NCBI GenBank assembly: GCA_030538175.1
Contig: JAUNUL010000106.1
Coordinates: 1 to 8,399 of the forward strand
Origin: Propionibacteriaceae bacterium
Lineage (GTDB): Bacteria; Actinomycetota; Actinomycetes; Propionibacteriales; Propionibacteriaceae
DNA: 8,399 bases
Direction: 5' to 3'
The position numbers were made by a program, and so were the translations under genes. Positions 1-6,014 of this stretch are shown one piece after another. The notes under the pieces were generated by a model, which was not told where the DNA came from, ran no database searches, and saw only the letters and a program-made list of their open reading frames with translations. The first letter of the stretch is position 1. Each line of letters opens with the position of its first letter.

Positions 1-410
1 TGGGTGAAGAGGTCGGTACGCAGCCGGTGCATGATCCGCTGCCCGATCGTGGTGCTGAGCCACGTCTGGATGACACCGAGGACACCGGCGACGATCGCGA
101 CCGCGACCATCAGCCCGACCAGCGTGAGCAGCCGGCCGACGTCCTGATTCGGGATCGCGTGGTCGACGAGGTCCTTGGTGAGGAAGGGCGTGGCGAGGCC
201 GAGCACCGAGCTGCTGATGATGAGCACCAGCACGAGGGCGATCGCCCAACGATGCGGTGCGAAGAGCGCGAGGATGCGCCGGCCGCTGACGGGATGGGCG
301 GCGAGCTGGGCCTTGTCGCGGGGATCCGGGCGGGTGCCGCCCCCACCACGCTGGCCACCGCGGCCCTCACCCAGCCCATGGCCGGCGGCGAGAGATGAGA
401 AGTCACTCAA
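1..410 (-). CDS. ABC exporter, fused membrane domain and ATPase, N-terminal part (partial)
   Basis: The first 136 codons are visible; the rest lies beyond the left edge. The start is a TTG at 410-408, preceded by an AAAGGAG ribosome binding site with GGAG 6 nt from the start. Residues 1-45 are hydrophilic and rich in glycine and arginine. A first membrane segment follows at about 55-78, then a TKDLVDHAIP stretch typical of the loop after helix 1 of type I ABC exporters. A second segment lies at about 94-115, and QRIMHRLRTDLF at 124-135 matches the intracellular coupling-helix region of LmrA/BmrA/MsbA-like exporters. The ATPase domain would be outside the window, so the fusion is inferred from the family layout. 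The gene is divergent from a MarR regulator, a common arrangement for drug exporters. The substrate cannot be told. Other frames here give longer ATG or GTG ORFs, but their proteins are arginine/serine-rich shadows. Confidence 0.85.
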   Translation of the reverse strand, partial: MSDFSSLAAGHGLGEGRGGQRGGGGTRPDPRDKAQLAAHPVSGRRILALFAPHRWAIALVLVLIISSSVLGLATPFLTKDLVDHAIPNQDVGRLLTLVGLMVAVAIVAGVLGVIQTWLSTTIGQRIMHRLRTDLFT

Positions 411-416
411 GAGCTT

Positions 417-423
417 CTCCTTT
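417..423 (-). promoter_or_regulatory. Ribosome binding site of the ABC exporter gene
   Basis: On the minus strand the sequence AAAGGAG lies 6 nt before the TTG at 410-408. It supports this non-ATG start over the other in-window candidates, none of which opens the frame encoding the exporter-like protein. Confidence 0.6.
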
Positions 424-431
424 CAGGGTGT

Positions 432-446
432 GATCGGAAACCGATC
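432..446. promoter_or_regulatory. Palindrome GATCGG-aaa-CCGATC, possible operator in the exporter leader
   Basis: A perfect 6-bp inverted repeat with a 3-nt spacer sits 21 nt upstream of the exporter TTG start, between its likely promoter and its ribosome binding site. The adjacent MarR-type gene makes an operator role plausible. MarR proteins bind imperfect palindromes of about 16-20 bp, so the size fits loosely. It could also be a chance palindrome or an RNA hairpin in the leader. Confidence 0.35.
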
Positions 447-454
447 GAAAGTCT

Positions 455-469
455 TTGCATAGGTTACAA
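455..469. promoter_or_regulatory. Possible MarR-type operator TTGcA..T.CAA
   Basis: This is an imperfect palindrome of 15 nt: TTG and CAA ends plus a matched A/T pair, with 4 of 7 pairs symmetric. It lies in the AT-richest part of the divergent exporter-marR interval, where the promoters should be. Many MarR-family operators share the TTG...CAA pattern. The symmetry is weak, so this is only a candidate. Confidence 0.25.
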
Positions 470-504
470 CATAGTGAGGAAACCTCTTTATTCCCATGCC
501 TCGC

Positions 505-510
505 TAGACT
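505..510 (+). promoter_or_regulatory. -10 hexamer TAGACT for marR, leaderless-type
   Basis: TAGACT fits the actinobacterial TAnnnT -10 consensus and ends 6 nt before the marR ATG at 517. This places the expected transcription start at or next to the A of the ATG. No purine-rich ribosome binding site precedes the ATG, which agrees with leaderless translation. No good -35 hexamer is seen. Confidence 0.5.
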
Positions 511-516
511 CACCCC

Positions 517-1032
517 ATGACCGAATCGAAGGCAGCCGAGGAGCCCGGGAAGACGCGGACCCCTGAGGTCGCCCACCGGCCCGATGCGGAGCTGTCGGAA
601 GTCGATCTCCTCATGCGGCTCGCGCGACGTTGGCGCCATCTGGGCGGTCCCGCCCACACGGCCGCCGGCGATGGGCTCCCGGCGCTGGCTCCCCACCAGC
701 AGCGCGGTCTGTTGACCCTGGCGCGGCTGGAACGCCGGACCGGGGCCGGCGTACGGATCTCGGCGCTCGCCGAACACCTCGGGATCGTCCCTCGCTCGGC
801 CACCGAGGTCGCGGACGCGCTCGAAGACGCGGGATTGGTCAGCCGCAACCCCGACCCGACGGACCGCCGCGCGATCCTGCTCACGCTGACCGATGACGGG
901 CAGGCGGTGGTGAGCGAGGTTCGCGAGCGTCGCCATGCCGCCGCTCAGTCGGCCGTGGCCACCCTCTCCCCCACCGACCTCGCCGAGCTGCGCCGTCTGC
1001 TGCTGGCGCTCCTCGCGGAATCGGCGGACTAG
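517..1032 (+). CDS. MarR-family transcriptional regulator
   Basis: The 171-residue protein is a dimeric winged-helix DNA-binding regulator, typically a repressor released by small phenolic or drug ligands. The N-terminal 25 residues are charged and poorly conserved. Dimerisation helix 1 follows at about 27-45. The helix-turn-helix lies at about 80-103 (VRISALAEHLGI then the recognition helix with RSATEVADALE). The beta wing is at 106-128, with the family hallmark D-P-x-D-R-R (113-118) followed by an LTLTDDG strand. C-terminal helices at about 130-168 complete the dimer interface. The length is slightly above the usual 140-160 because of the N-terminal tail. The start is the ATG, 6 nt after a TAGACT hexamer and without a ribosome binding site. 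It is divergent from an ABC exporter, its likely target, and followed at once by an ABC-F gene. The effector cannot be predicted. Confidence 0.9.
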   Translation: MTESKAAEEPGKTRTPEVAHRPDAELSEVDLLMRLARRWRHLGGPAHTAAGDGLPALAPHQQRGLLTLARLERRTGAGVRISALAEHLGIVPRSATEVADALEDAGLVSRNPDPTDRRAILLTLTDDGQAVVSEVRERRHAAAQSAVATLSPTDLAELRRLLLALLAESAD

Positions 1033-1035
1033 ACT
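1030..1035 (+). promoter_or_regulatory. -10 hexamer TAGACT overlapping the marR stop codon
   Basis: The same TAGACT hexamer as upstream of marR recurs here. Its first three bases are the marR TAG stop codon, and it ends 9 nt before the ABC-F GTG start. No ribosome binding site is seen before the GTG. This suggests a separate leaderless or near-leaderless promoter for the ABC-F gene in addition to any readthrough from marR. A -35 element is not obvious in the coding sequence upstream. Confidence 0.4.
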
Positions 1036-1044
1036 CCTGGAATT

Positions 1045-2841
1045 GTGTCTACACCCGCGCCCAACCTGATCAACGCCGAACGGCTGACGAAGACGTACGG
1101 CACCCGGACGCTCATCGACGAACAAACCCTCGGCCTCGGCCGTGGTGATGTGATCGGCGTCGTGGGCCGCAACGGCGACGGCAAGTCGACCCTGCTCGGC
1201 CTGCTCACCGGGCGCGTCGAGCCGGATTCAGGTCGCATCACGCACACGGGCGCGGTCTCGGTGGGCACCCTGGAACAGGCGGATGAGTTCCCCCCGACCG
1301 CTACGGTCCGCGACGTCATCGTCGGCGGCGAACCCGATCACGTCTGGGCATCGGACCCCGAGAAGCGCGCGGTCGTCGAGCACCTCCTCGCCGACATTCC
1401 CCTGGACGCAGAACTCGGTCGGTTGTCGGGTGGTGAGCGGCGGCGCACCGCGCTCGTGGCGCTGATGCTGGGTGAGCATGACCTGCTCGTGCTCGACGAG
1501 CCCACCAACCACCTGGACGTGGAGGCCGTCGCCTGGCTCGCCGAGCATCTCAATGCCCTGCAGGAACGCGACATCGCGATGCTCGTGGTCTCCCACGACC
1601 GCTGGTTCCTCGATGCGATCTGCACGCGCATCTGGGAAGTGCATTCAGGCGTCGTCGATGCCTATGACGGCGGTTATGCGGCGTACGTGCTCGCCCGCGC
1701 CGAGCGTGCCCGGCAGGCGGCCGCCAACGAGGCCCGACGCCAGAATCTCGTCCGCAAGGAACTCGCCTGGCTGCGCCGCGGGGCACCCGCGCGTACGTCC
1801 AAGCCGAAATTCCGCATCGAAGCCGCCAACCGGCTGATCGAGAACGAGCCCCCGCCCCGCGACCGGCTGGCCCTCCAGCAGTTCTCCGTGACCAGGCTCG
1901 GCAAGGATGTCTTTGATCTGAAGGATGTGTCGTACGCCCTGCCGACCGGCCGGGTGCTGTTCGATCGGCTCACCTGGTCGATCGGACCGGGCGATCGGAT
2001 CGGTCTCGTCGGCGTCAACGGCGCGGGCAAGACGACGCTGCTCCGCCTCCTGGCCCACGAACTCGAGCCGAACAGCGGCCTCGTGAAGCAGGGCAAGACC
2101 CTGCGCCTGGGCCACCTCTCCCAGGCGGTCGCCGAACTCGACGACAACGAGCGCGTCCTGGAGTCAGTGAACCGGCTGAAGCAGGAAACGAAGCTGGCGA
2201 CCGGCAGGGACGCCACCGCGGGACAGTTGCTCGAGGAGTTCGGGTTCACCGGCGACAAGCTCGTCACCCGCATCGGTGAGCTCTCCGGCGGCGAGCGGCG
2301 ACGGCTGCAAGTGCTGCGCCTGTTGATGGGCGAGCCGAATGTGCTGCTGCTCGACGAGCCGACCAACGACCTCGACATCGACACGCTCACCGTCATCGAG
2401 GACTACCTCGACCGCTGGCCCGGCACCCTCATCGTGGTCTCCCATGACCGGTATTTCCTGGAGCGGGTCTGTGATGTGACCTATGCGCTCATGGGTGATG
2501 GTCGGTGCGTGATGTTGCCGGGCGGTGTGGAGCAATATCTGGAGCATCGGCGTACGTCCCTGAAGACCGCACCTGCCGCCGCGAGCCCCGCCGCCGAGTC
2601 GAGGCCGGCTGCCCAGGGACCGTCCCCCGCGGAAGTACGCCAGGCCCGCAAGGACATGGCCCGCATCGAATCCCAACTGTCGAAGCTGACGACCCGCATC
2701 GACAAGATCCACGCGGACATGGCCGAGACGGCCACGGATTATCAACGGCTCGCGGAACTGCAGCAGACCGAATCCGAGCTCACTGCCCAGCACGAGGAAC
2801 TGGAGCTGGCCTGGCTCGAGGCCGCGGAGATCGTCGAATAG
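1045..2841 (+). CDS. ABC-F family ATPase, Uup-like
   Basis: This 598-residue soluble protein has two ATPase domains and no membrane segment, as in ABC-F ribosome-associated ATPases (EttA, Uup, antibiotic-protection factors). Domain 1 has Walker A at 41-49 (GRNGDGKST), the signature LSGGE at 127-131, Walker B with DEPTNHLD at 151-158, and the switch SHDRWFLD at 183-190. The linker at about 205-268 contains KELAWLRRGAPARTSK, the basic pattern typical of Uup. Domain 2 has Walker A at 323-331 (GVNGAGKTT), LSGGE at 413-417, DEPTNDLD at 437-444 and SHDRYFLE at 466-473. An Ala/Pro-rich linker (about 508-530) leads to a charged coiled coil at about 530-596, like the Uup C-terminal domain. Both catalytic glutamates (152 and 438) are present. 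The GTG start is chosen because the protein begins with the expected strand leading to LTKTYGTRTL. The role is probably ribosome-linked; drug resistance is possible given the neighbours but not shown. Confidence 0.9.
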   Translation: MSTPAPNLINAERLTKTYGTRTLIDEQTLGLGRGDVIGVVGRNGDGKSTLLGLLTGRVEPDSGRITHTGAVSVGTLEQADEFPPTATVRDVIVGGEPDHVWASDPEKRAVVEHLLADIPLDAELGRLSGGERRRTALVALMLGEHDLLVLDEPTNHLDVEAVAWLAEHLNALQERDIAMLVVSHDRWFLDAICTRIWEVHSGVVDAYDGGYAAYVLARAERARQAAANEARRQNLVRKELAWLRRGAPARTSKPKFRIEAANRLIENEPPPRDRLALQQFSVTRLGKDVFDLKDVSYALPTGRVLFDRLTWSIGPGDRIGLVGVNGAGKTTLLRLLAHELEPNSGLVKQGKTLRLGHLSQAVAELDDNERVLESVNRLKQETKLATGRDATAGQLLEEFGFTGDKLVTRIGELSGGERRRLQVLRLLMGEPNVLLLDEPTNDLDIDTLTVIEDYLDRWPGTLIVVSHDRYFLERVCDVTYALMGDGRCVMLPGGVEQYLEHRRTSLKTAPAAASPAAESRPAAQGPSPAEVRQARKDMARIESQLSKLTTRIDKIHADMAETATDYQRLAELQQTESELTAQHEELELAWLEAAEIVE

Positions 2842-2842
2842 C

Positions 2843-3283
2843 TCAGCGTCGTCGCGGCGGGTGGGGACTGTCCTGCTTAGGCTTGTTCATCAGCAGGATG
2901 GACATGCCGAGTGCGGTGAACAGGACGCCGAGGACGGCGGTCGTCATATACCAGGCGCCGTTGACCAGGACGCCGACGATCGTGCTGAGGATCGCGAGGG
3001 AGTACGCCACTACCGGCACCCACAGCGGGCGACGGCTGAGCAACGAGAACAGCACAGCCAGGGCCCCGATCAGCGCGAAAATGGCGGCCAACATCGGGAG
3101 GACGTTTCCGCCTTCGATCAGGACGGGGTCCCACCAACGGAAGCGGGGCTGGCTGTAGTCCGGGCGGGTCGGGTCGGTCGGCACTGACCAACTCCGGATG
3201 GACATGATGACCAGCGCGAAGCTGCTGGACACGAGCGCCATGACCCCGCCAGCGAGCTGCTGTTTGGTCAGTCGTCGGCTCAT
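2843..3283 (-). CDS. Four-helix membrane protein of unknown function
   Basis: I do not recognise the family of this 146-residue protein. It has a short basic N-terminus, a hydrophobic segment at about 10-28, and a polar extracytoplasmic-like stretch at 30-57 rich in Pro, Trp and Asp (including RWWDP). Three more hydrophobic segments follow at about 59-82, 88-108 and 113-132, then a basic, proline-rich tail ending in PPRRR. The ATG start overlaps the stop of the RDD gene upstream by 4 nt (ATGA), which indicates translational coupling and a shared transcript. The same frame stays open much further upstream through the antisense of glnA, but that extension is low-complexity shadow sequence, so the short start is preferred. 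Its stop lies 1 nt from the stop of the convergent ABC-F gene. Confidence 0.75.
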   Translation of the reverse strand: MSRRLTKQQLAGGVMALVSSSFALVIMSIRSWSVPTDPTRPDYSQPRFRWWDPVLIEGGNVLPMLAAIFALIGALAVLFSLLSRRPLWVPVVAYSLAILSTIVGVLVNGAWYMTTAVLGVLFTALGMSILLMNKPKQDSPHPPRRR

Positions 3284-3714
3284 CGTCGGTTCACCACGAC
3301 CGTGCCGCAGGTGAGGTCGTGCAGACCGCGGCGGTGGACGCCGATCACTAGGGCGGGGATCACGAGACAGACCATGAACTGGCGCGCGACGGCGCGCAGG
3401 AACCCGATGTGCTTGCCGTCGAGTCGGATGATGCCGATGCGGGTCAGGAGCTTGCCGAACGAGCCGCCGGCGACCGCGGTCAGGATGCTGGTCTGGATGA
3501 AGAACACGCCGAGGATCGTGAACGCCCGCCAGTCCTGGCCGCGGATCACGTGCTCGACGCCGAAGACGGCGGAGGCGATCACCATGGAACTGGCCCAGTC
3601 GAGCACGAGCGCGGTGGCCCTGGCCGTCCATGAGGCCAGTGAACCGCGCCCCGTCTGGGGCAACCCGAGCCCGGCGCCGGGCCATTCCTCCGTGCGATCT
3701 TCGGTTTCTGCCAC
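3280..3714 (-). CDS. RDD family membrane protein
   Basis: Read from the GTG at 3714 the protein has 144 residues. A polar N-terminus of about 25 residues leads to the RDD core. The family's conserved arginine and first aspartate are seen as R32 and D39 in the ARATALVLDW segment (31-40). The family ending HDLTCGTVVV (132-141) supplies the second aspartate, D133. Hydrophobic segments lie at about 33-52, 66-84 and 113-126. RDD proteins are small integral membrane proteins; most have no defined role, though some are linked to ion or proton transport. The frame stays open to a TTG at 3774. The GTG is preferred because TACCCT (a TAnnnT -10) ends 6 nt before it, and neither start has a ribosome binding site. 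An RDD gene next to glnA is also seen in mycobacteria and streptomycetes, from memory; here it is divergent. Confidence 0.75.
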   Translation of the reverse strand: MAETEDRTEEWPGAGLGLPQTGRGSLASWTARATALVLDWASSMVIASAVFGVEHVIRGQDWRAFTILGVFFIQTSILTAVAGGSFGKLLTRIGIIRLDGKHIGFLRAVARQFMVCLVIPALVIGVHRRGLHDLTCGTVVVNRR

Positions 3715-3720
3715 GCCATG

Positions 3721-3726
3721 AGGGTA
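3721..3726 (-). promoter_or_regulatory. -10 hexamer TACCCT for the RDD gene, leaderless-type
   Basis: On the minus strand TACCCT (TAnnnT) ends 6 nt before the GTG at 3714-3712. This is the same geometry as TAGACT before marR, and it supports the GTG as the true start. No convincing -35 is seen. Confidence 0.35.
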
Positions 3727-3783
3727 ACCGAGCACACGCCGCACCCCCTCCCACGACCACCCGGCGGGGCTCAATAGGGTGCT

Positions 3784-3821
3784 GTAACACGGCCGAAACG
3801 TGAGCGAAAAAACTCAGAAAT
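3784..3821 (+). promoter_or_regulatory. GlnR-type box upstream of glnA
   Basis: Four 5-bp elements recur at exact 11-bp intervals: GTAAC (3784-3788), GAAAC (3795-3799), GAAAA (3806-3810) and GAAAT (3817-3821), each separated by 6 nt. The actinobacterial GlnR box is GTnAC-n6-GAAAC-n6-GTnAC-n6-GAAAC. The first pair matches fully, the third site poorly and the fourth in 4 of 5 bases. The box ends 10 nt before the -10 hexamer, so it covers the -35 zone. This is the position expected for activation of glnA under nitrogen limitation. Confidence 0.6.
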
Positions 3822-3831
3822 CCCTGCCGCC

Positions 3832-3837
3832 TAGGGT
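3832..3837 (+). promoter_or_regulatory. -10 hexamer TAGGGT of the glnA promoter
   Basis: TAGGGT fits TAnnnT. Transcription would start near 3844 and give a leader of about 55 nt. The -35 zone (about 3809-3814, AAAACT) does not resemble TTGACA, in line with dependence on an activator bound at the overlapping GlnR-type box. Confidence 0.45.
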
Positions 3838-3889
3838 CGAGCCCGTCAACAAAACGAGTCAGTGACGAAAGCGCCACGGACCAAACACT

Positions 3890-3894
3890 GGAGG
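3890..3894 (+). promoter_or_regulatory. Ribosome binding site GGAGG of glnA
   Basis: GGAGG lies 4 nt before the ATG at 3899. It is the strongest ribosome binding site in the window, as expected for an abundant enzyme, and it fixes the glnA start. Confidence 0.75.
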
Positions 3895-3898
3895 AAAG

Positions 3899-5320
3899 AT
3901 GTTCCAAGGTCCCGAGGACCTTCAGAAATATCTGAAGGACGAGAACGTCGAGATGGTCGACATCCGGTTCTGTGACCTGCCCGGCGTGATGCAGCACTTC
4001 ACGATCCCGGCCCGCATGTGTGATGACTCGGTGTTCGACGAAGGCCTGTCCTTCGACGGCTCGTCGGTGCGGGGCTTCCAGAAGATCCACGAGTCGGACA
4101 TGGCCCTGTTGCCGGACCCGACGACGGCGTACCTCGATCCCTTCCGCAAGGCCAAGACGCTGTGCGTGAACTTCTTCGTGCACGATCCGTTGACCAAGGA
4201 GCCCTACAGCCGCGACCCGCGCAACATCGCCCGCAAGGCTGAGGCGTACTTGCAGTCGACCGGGGTCGGCGACACCGCCTTCTTCGCTTCCGAAGCCGAG
4301 TTCTATGTCTTCGACGATGTGCGCTTCGAAACCAAGGAGAACGCGGGGTACTACCACATCGACTCCGAAGCGGGCGCCTGGAACACCGGCCGCGAGGAAG
4401 AGGGCGGCAACCGCGGTTACAAGGTGAAGTACAAGGGCGGCTATTTCCCTGTCGCCCCGACCGACCACTTCGGTGATCTGCGCGACGAGATCGTGCTGCA
4501 CATGGAGGACCTCGGCCTCGAGGTCGAGCGTGCCCACCACGAGGTCGGCACCGCCGGTCAGGCCGAGATCAACTGGCGCTTCGACACCTTGCTCAAGTCC
4601 GCGGACGATGTGATGAAGTTCAAGTACATCGTCAAGAACACCGCCTGGGTGAACGGCAAGACCGCGACCTTCATGCCCAAGCCGATCTTCGGCGACAACG
4701 GCTCCGGCATGCACGTTCACTCGTCGATCTGGGACAGCGGCCAGCCGCTGTTCTATGACGAGTCCGGCTATGGCGGACTGTCGGACATGGCGCGGTGGTA
4801 TATCGGTGGCCTGCTCAAGCACGCACCGTCGCTGCTGGCGTTCACCAACCCGACCGTGAACTCCTATCACCGCCTGGTCCCGGGCTTCGAGGCGCCGGTC
4901 AACCTGGTCTATAGCTCCCGCAACCGCTCCGCCTGCATCCGGATTCCGATCACCGGTTCCAACCCGAAGGCCAAGCGCATCGAGTTCCGCTGCCCGGACC
5001 CCTCCTCGAACCCCTATCTGGCCTTCTCCGCGATCCTGCTCGCCGGCCTGGACGGGATCCAGAACCGCATCGAGCCGCCGGAGCCGATCGACAAGGATCT
5101 CTATGAGCTGCCGCCGGATGAGTACGAGGACATCGCCACCGTGCCCGCGACTTTGGACAAGGTGCTGGACGAGCTGGAGGCCAACCACGAGTTCCTGCTC
5201 GCCGGTGACGTGTTCACCAGCGACCTGATCGAGACGTGGATCGACATCAAGCGGGAGGACATCCAGGCCATCCGCATGCGGCCGCATCCCCACGAGTTCG
5301 AGATGTACTACGACATCTGA
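3899..5320 (+). CDS. glnA: Type I glutamine synthetase (GSI-beta)
   Basis: The 473-residue enzyme makes glutamine from glutamate, ammonia and ATP in the cytoplasm as a dodecamer. It is the central nitrogen-assimilation step. Its length matches GSI enzymes (about 470). The N-terminal beta-grasp domain (about 15-100) carries the Asp latch motif DGSSVRGF (53-60). The catalytic domain shows SEAEFYVF (131-138, metal ligands E132 and E134), [14 protein letters not shown] (213-226, with E215 and E223), [10 protein letters not shown] (267-276, with H272) and [13 protein letters not shown] (321-333, with R325 and glutamate-flap E331). [10 protein letters not shown] (341-350) and the metal/phosphate residues E362 and R364 follow. 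The loop [10 protein letters not shown] at 399-408 places Y402 at the adenylylation site, so control by GlnE is expected. This marks the beta subtype, equivalent to GlnA1 of mycobacteria. The gene has its own promoter with a GlnR-type box and ends at a strong hairpin. All key residues are present. Confidence 0.98.
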   Translation: MFQGPEDLQKYLKDENVEMVDIRFCDLPGVMQHFTIPARMCDDSVFDEGLSFDGSSVRGFQKIHESDMALLPDPTTAYLDPFRKAKTLCVNFFVHDPLTKEPYSRDPRNIARKAEAYLQSTGVGDTAFFASEAEFYVFDDVRFETKENAGYYHIDSEAGAWNTGREEEGGNRGYKVKYKGGYFPVAPTDHFGDLRDEIVLHMEDLGLEVERAHHEVGTAGQAEINWRFDTLLKSADDVMKFKYIVKNTAWVNGKTATFMPKPIFGDNGSGMHVHSSIWDSGQPLFYDESGYGGLSDMARWYIGGLLKHAPSLLAFTNPTVNSYHRLVPGFEAPVNLVYSSRNRSACIRIPITGSNPKAKRIEFRCPDPSSNPYLAFSAILLAGLDGIQNRIEPPEPIDKDLYELPPDEYEDIATVPATLDKVLDELEANHEFLLAGDVFTSDLIETWIDIKREDIQAIRMRPHPHEFEMYYDI

Positions 5321-5331
5321 TGAGACCGTGC

Positions 5332-5359
5332 AACGGCGTCCACCGCGGTGGGCGCCGTT
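5332..5359. terminator. GC-rich hairpin between convergent glnA and tetR
   Basis: AACGGCG (5332-5338) pairs with CGCCGTT (5353-5359), and the inner CCACCGCGGTGG (5340-5351) is itself a palindrome. The two are joined by a single T:G wobble, giving a stem of up to 13 bp with almost no loop. It begins 11 nt after the glnA stop and ends 17 nt before the tetR stop, so it can serve both converging genes. No run of T follows on either strand. Many actinobacterial terminators lack a U-tract, so a terminator remains the best reading. Confidence 0.7.
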
Positions 5360-5376
5360 CGCGTCTTCGGGGCGGG

Positions 5377-6000
5377 TCAGGCCTCGGCGGCTGAGCCACC
5401 CGAAATGTGTGCAACGAACGCCAACGCGTGCTTGCGCAATGCGACCCGAGCCCGCGGCTCGTCTCGGGCAGCCAGGGTCTGCAGCAGGTGGACCGGGCCC
5501 CAGAACGCCAGAGCGAGATGCTCGGCTTCCTCGGTGGAAACCCCGAACATCCGGATGAACAGCGTCTCCAGATAGGACAGCGGCGCGAGCACGAACCGGC
5601 GGCTCAGCAGATCCGCTGCCCTGGGATCTCGGAACTGTTCCAGGGACACCAAACGGCGCAACGCACGGGTGGCCGGGTCGTGCAGATAGAAGTCGAAAAG
5701 CTTCTCGGTCAGGTCCGCCAAATAGGTGGCGTCCAACGCCTGATAGTCGGCAGCCGCACCCACGGGGTCGAGCACGTTGACGTCGAGCTCCTGGGCAGCC
5801 TTGTCAAAGGCGGACGAGGCACGGTCCAGAACCGCGTCCCAGAGGGCCTGCTTGCTCTCGAAGTGGTTATAGACCGAGCTTTCCTTGATCCCCACCGCCG
5901 CGGCGAGATCGCGGATCGACGTCGCCTCGAAACCTCGTTCGGTGAATCCGGCGAGGCCTGCATCCAGCAGATCCTCACGGGTATCCGTCGTGCGTGCCAT
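5377..6000 (-). CDS. TetR-family transcriptional repressor
   Basis: This 207-residue regulator has an N-terminal helix-turn-helix in the TetR pattern: TREDLLDAGLAGFTERGFEATSIRD (7-31), turn AAAVGIKE (33-40) and recognition helix SSVYNHFESKQAL (41-53). Residues 55-200 are predicted helical and form the ligand-binding and dimerisation domain, which is not conserved enough to name a ligand. The ATG is preceded by AGGGGG, 4 nt away. It is the last gene after an ABC ATPase and permease on the same strand, 43 nt beyond the permease stop. An 18-bp palindrome in that gap suggests it represses itself, and it probably controls the exporter as well. In Mycobacterium tuberculosis a TetR regulator (Rv1219c) is likewise linked to a similar ABC-2 exporter (Rv1218c-Rv1217c), though there the regulator comes first. 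It is convergent with glnA and is unlikely to act on it. Confidence 0.92.
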   Translation of the reverse strand: MARTTDTREDLLDAGLAGFTERGFEATSIRDLAAAVGIKESSVYNHFESKQALWDAVLDRASSAFDKAAQELDVNVLDPVGAAADYQALDATYLADLTEKLFDFYLHDPATRALRRLVSLEQFRDPRAADLLSRRFVLAPLSYLETLFIRMFGVSTEEAEHLALAFWGPVHLLQTLAARDEPRARVALRKHALAFVAHISGGSAAEA

Positions 6001-6004
6001 AAGT

Positions 6005-6010
6005 CCCCCT
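6005..6010 (-). promoter_or_regulatory. Ribosome binding site AGGGGG of tetR
   Basis: On the minus strand AGGGGG lies 4 nt before the tetR ATG at 6000-5998. It is purine-rich but not a perfect match to the anti-Shine-Dalgarno sequence, so initiation is expected to be moderate. Confidence 0.45.
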
Positions 6011-6014
6011 GATT

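Noticed and set aside
461..485. Inverted repeat AGGTT...AACCT upstream of marR
   Set aside because: It has 5-bp arms with a 15-nt loop, which is weak and easily due to chance. The other two palindromes in the interval are better operator candidates.
403..1125. Minus-strand 240-codon open frame across marR
   Set aside because: It is the antisense of a clear MarR-family gene, with arginine/glycine-rich composition and no recognisable domain, and it also collides with the real exporter start at 410.
1674..2396. Minus-strand 240-codon open frame within the ABC-F gene
   Set aside because: It is a serine/arginine-rich shadow of an ABC-F gene whose Walker A, signature and Walker B motifs are all intact on the plus strand.
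3858..3866. Short palindrome GTCAGTGAC in the glnA leader
   Set aside because: The arms are only 4 bp, which is expected by chance. It has no partner site or riboswitch-like structure around it.
2843..5293. Minus-strand open frame of 816 codons spanning the antisense of glnA and running into the 146-residue membrane protein
   Set aside because: The upstream part is the exact antisense of glnA codons with third-position G/C, which keeps antisense frames open. Its protein is a low-complexity, valine/arginine/glycine-rich shadow. Only the final 146 codons look like a real protein, with their own ATG overlapping the RDD stop.
5407..6012. Plus-strand 201-codon open frame opposite tetR
   Set aside because: It is antisense to a recognisable TetR gene, has no ribosome binding site, and would read through the tetR operator region.
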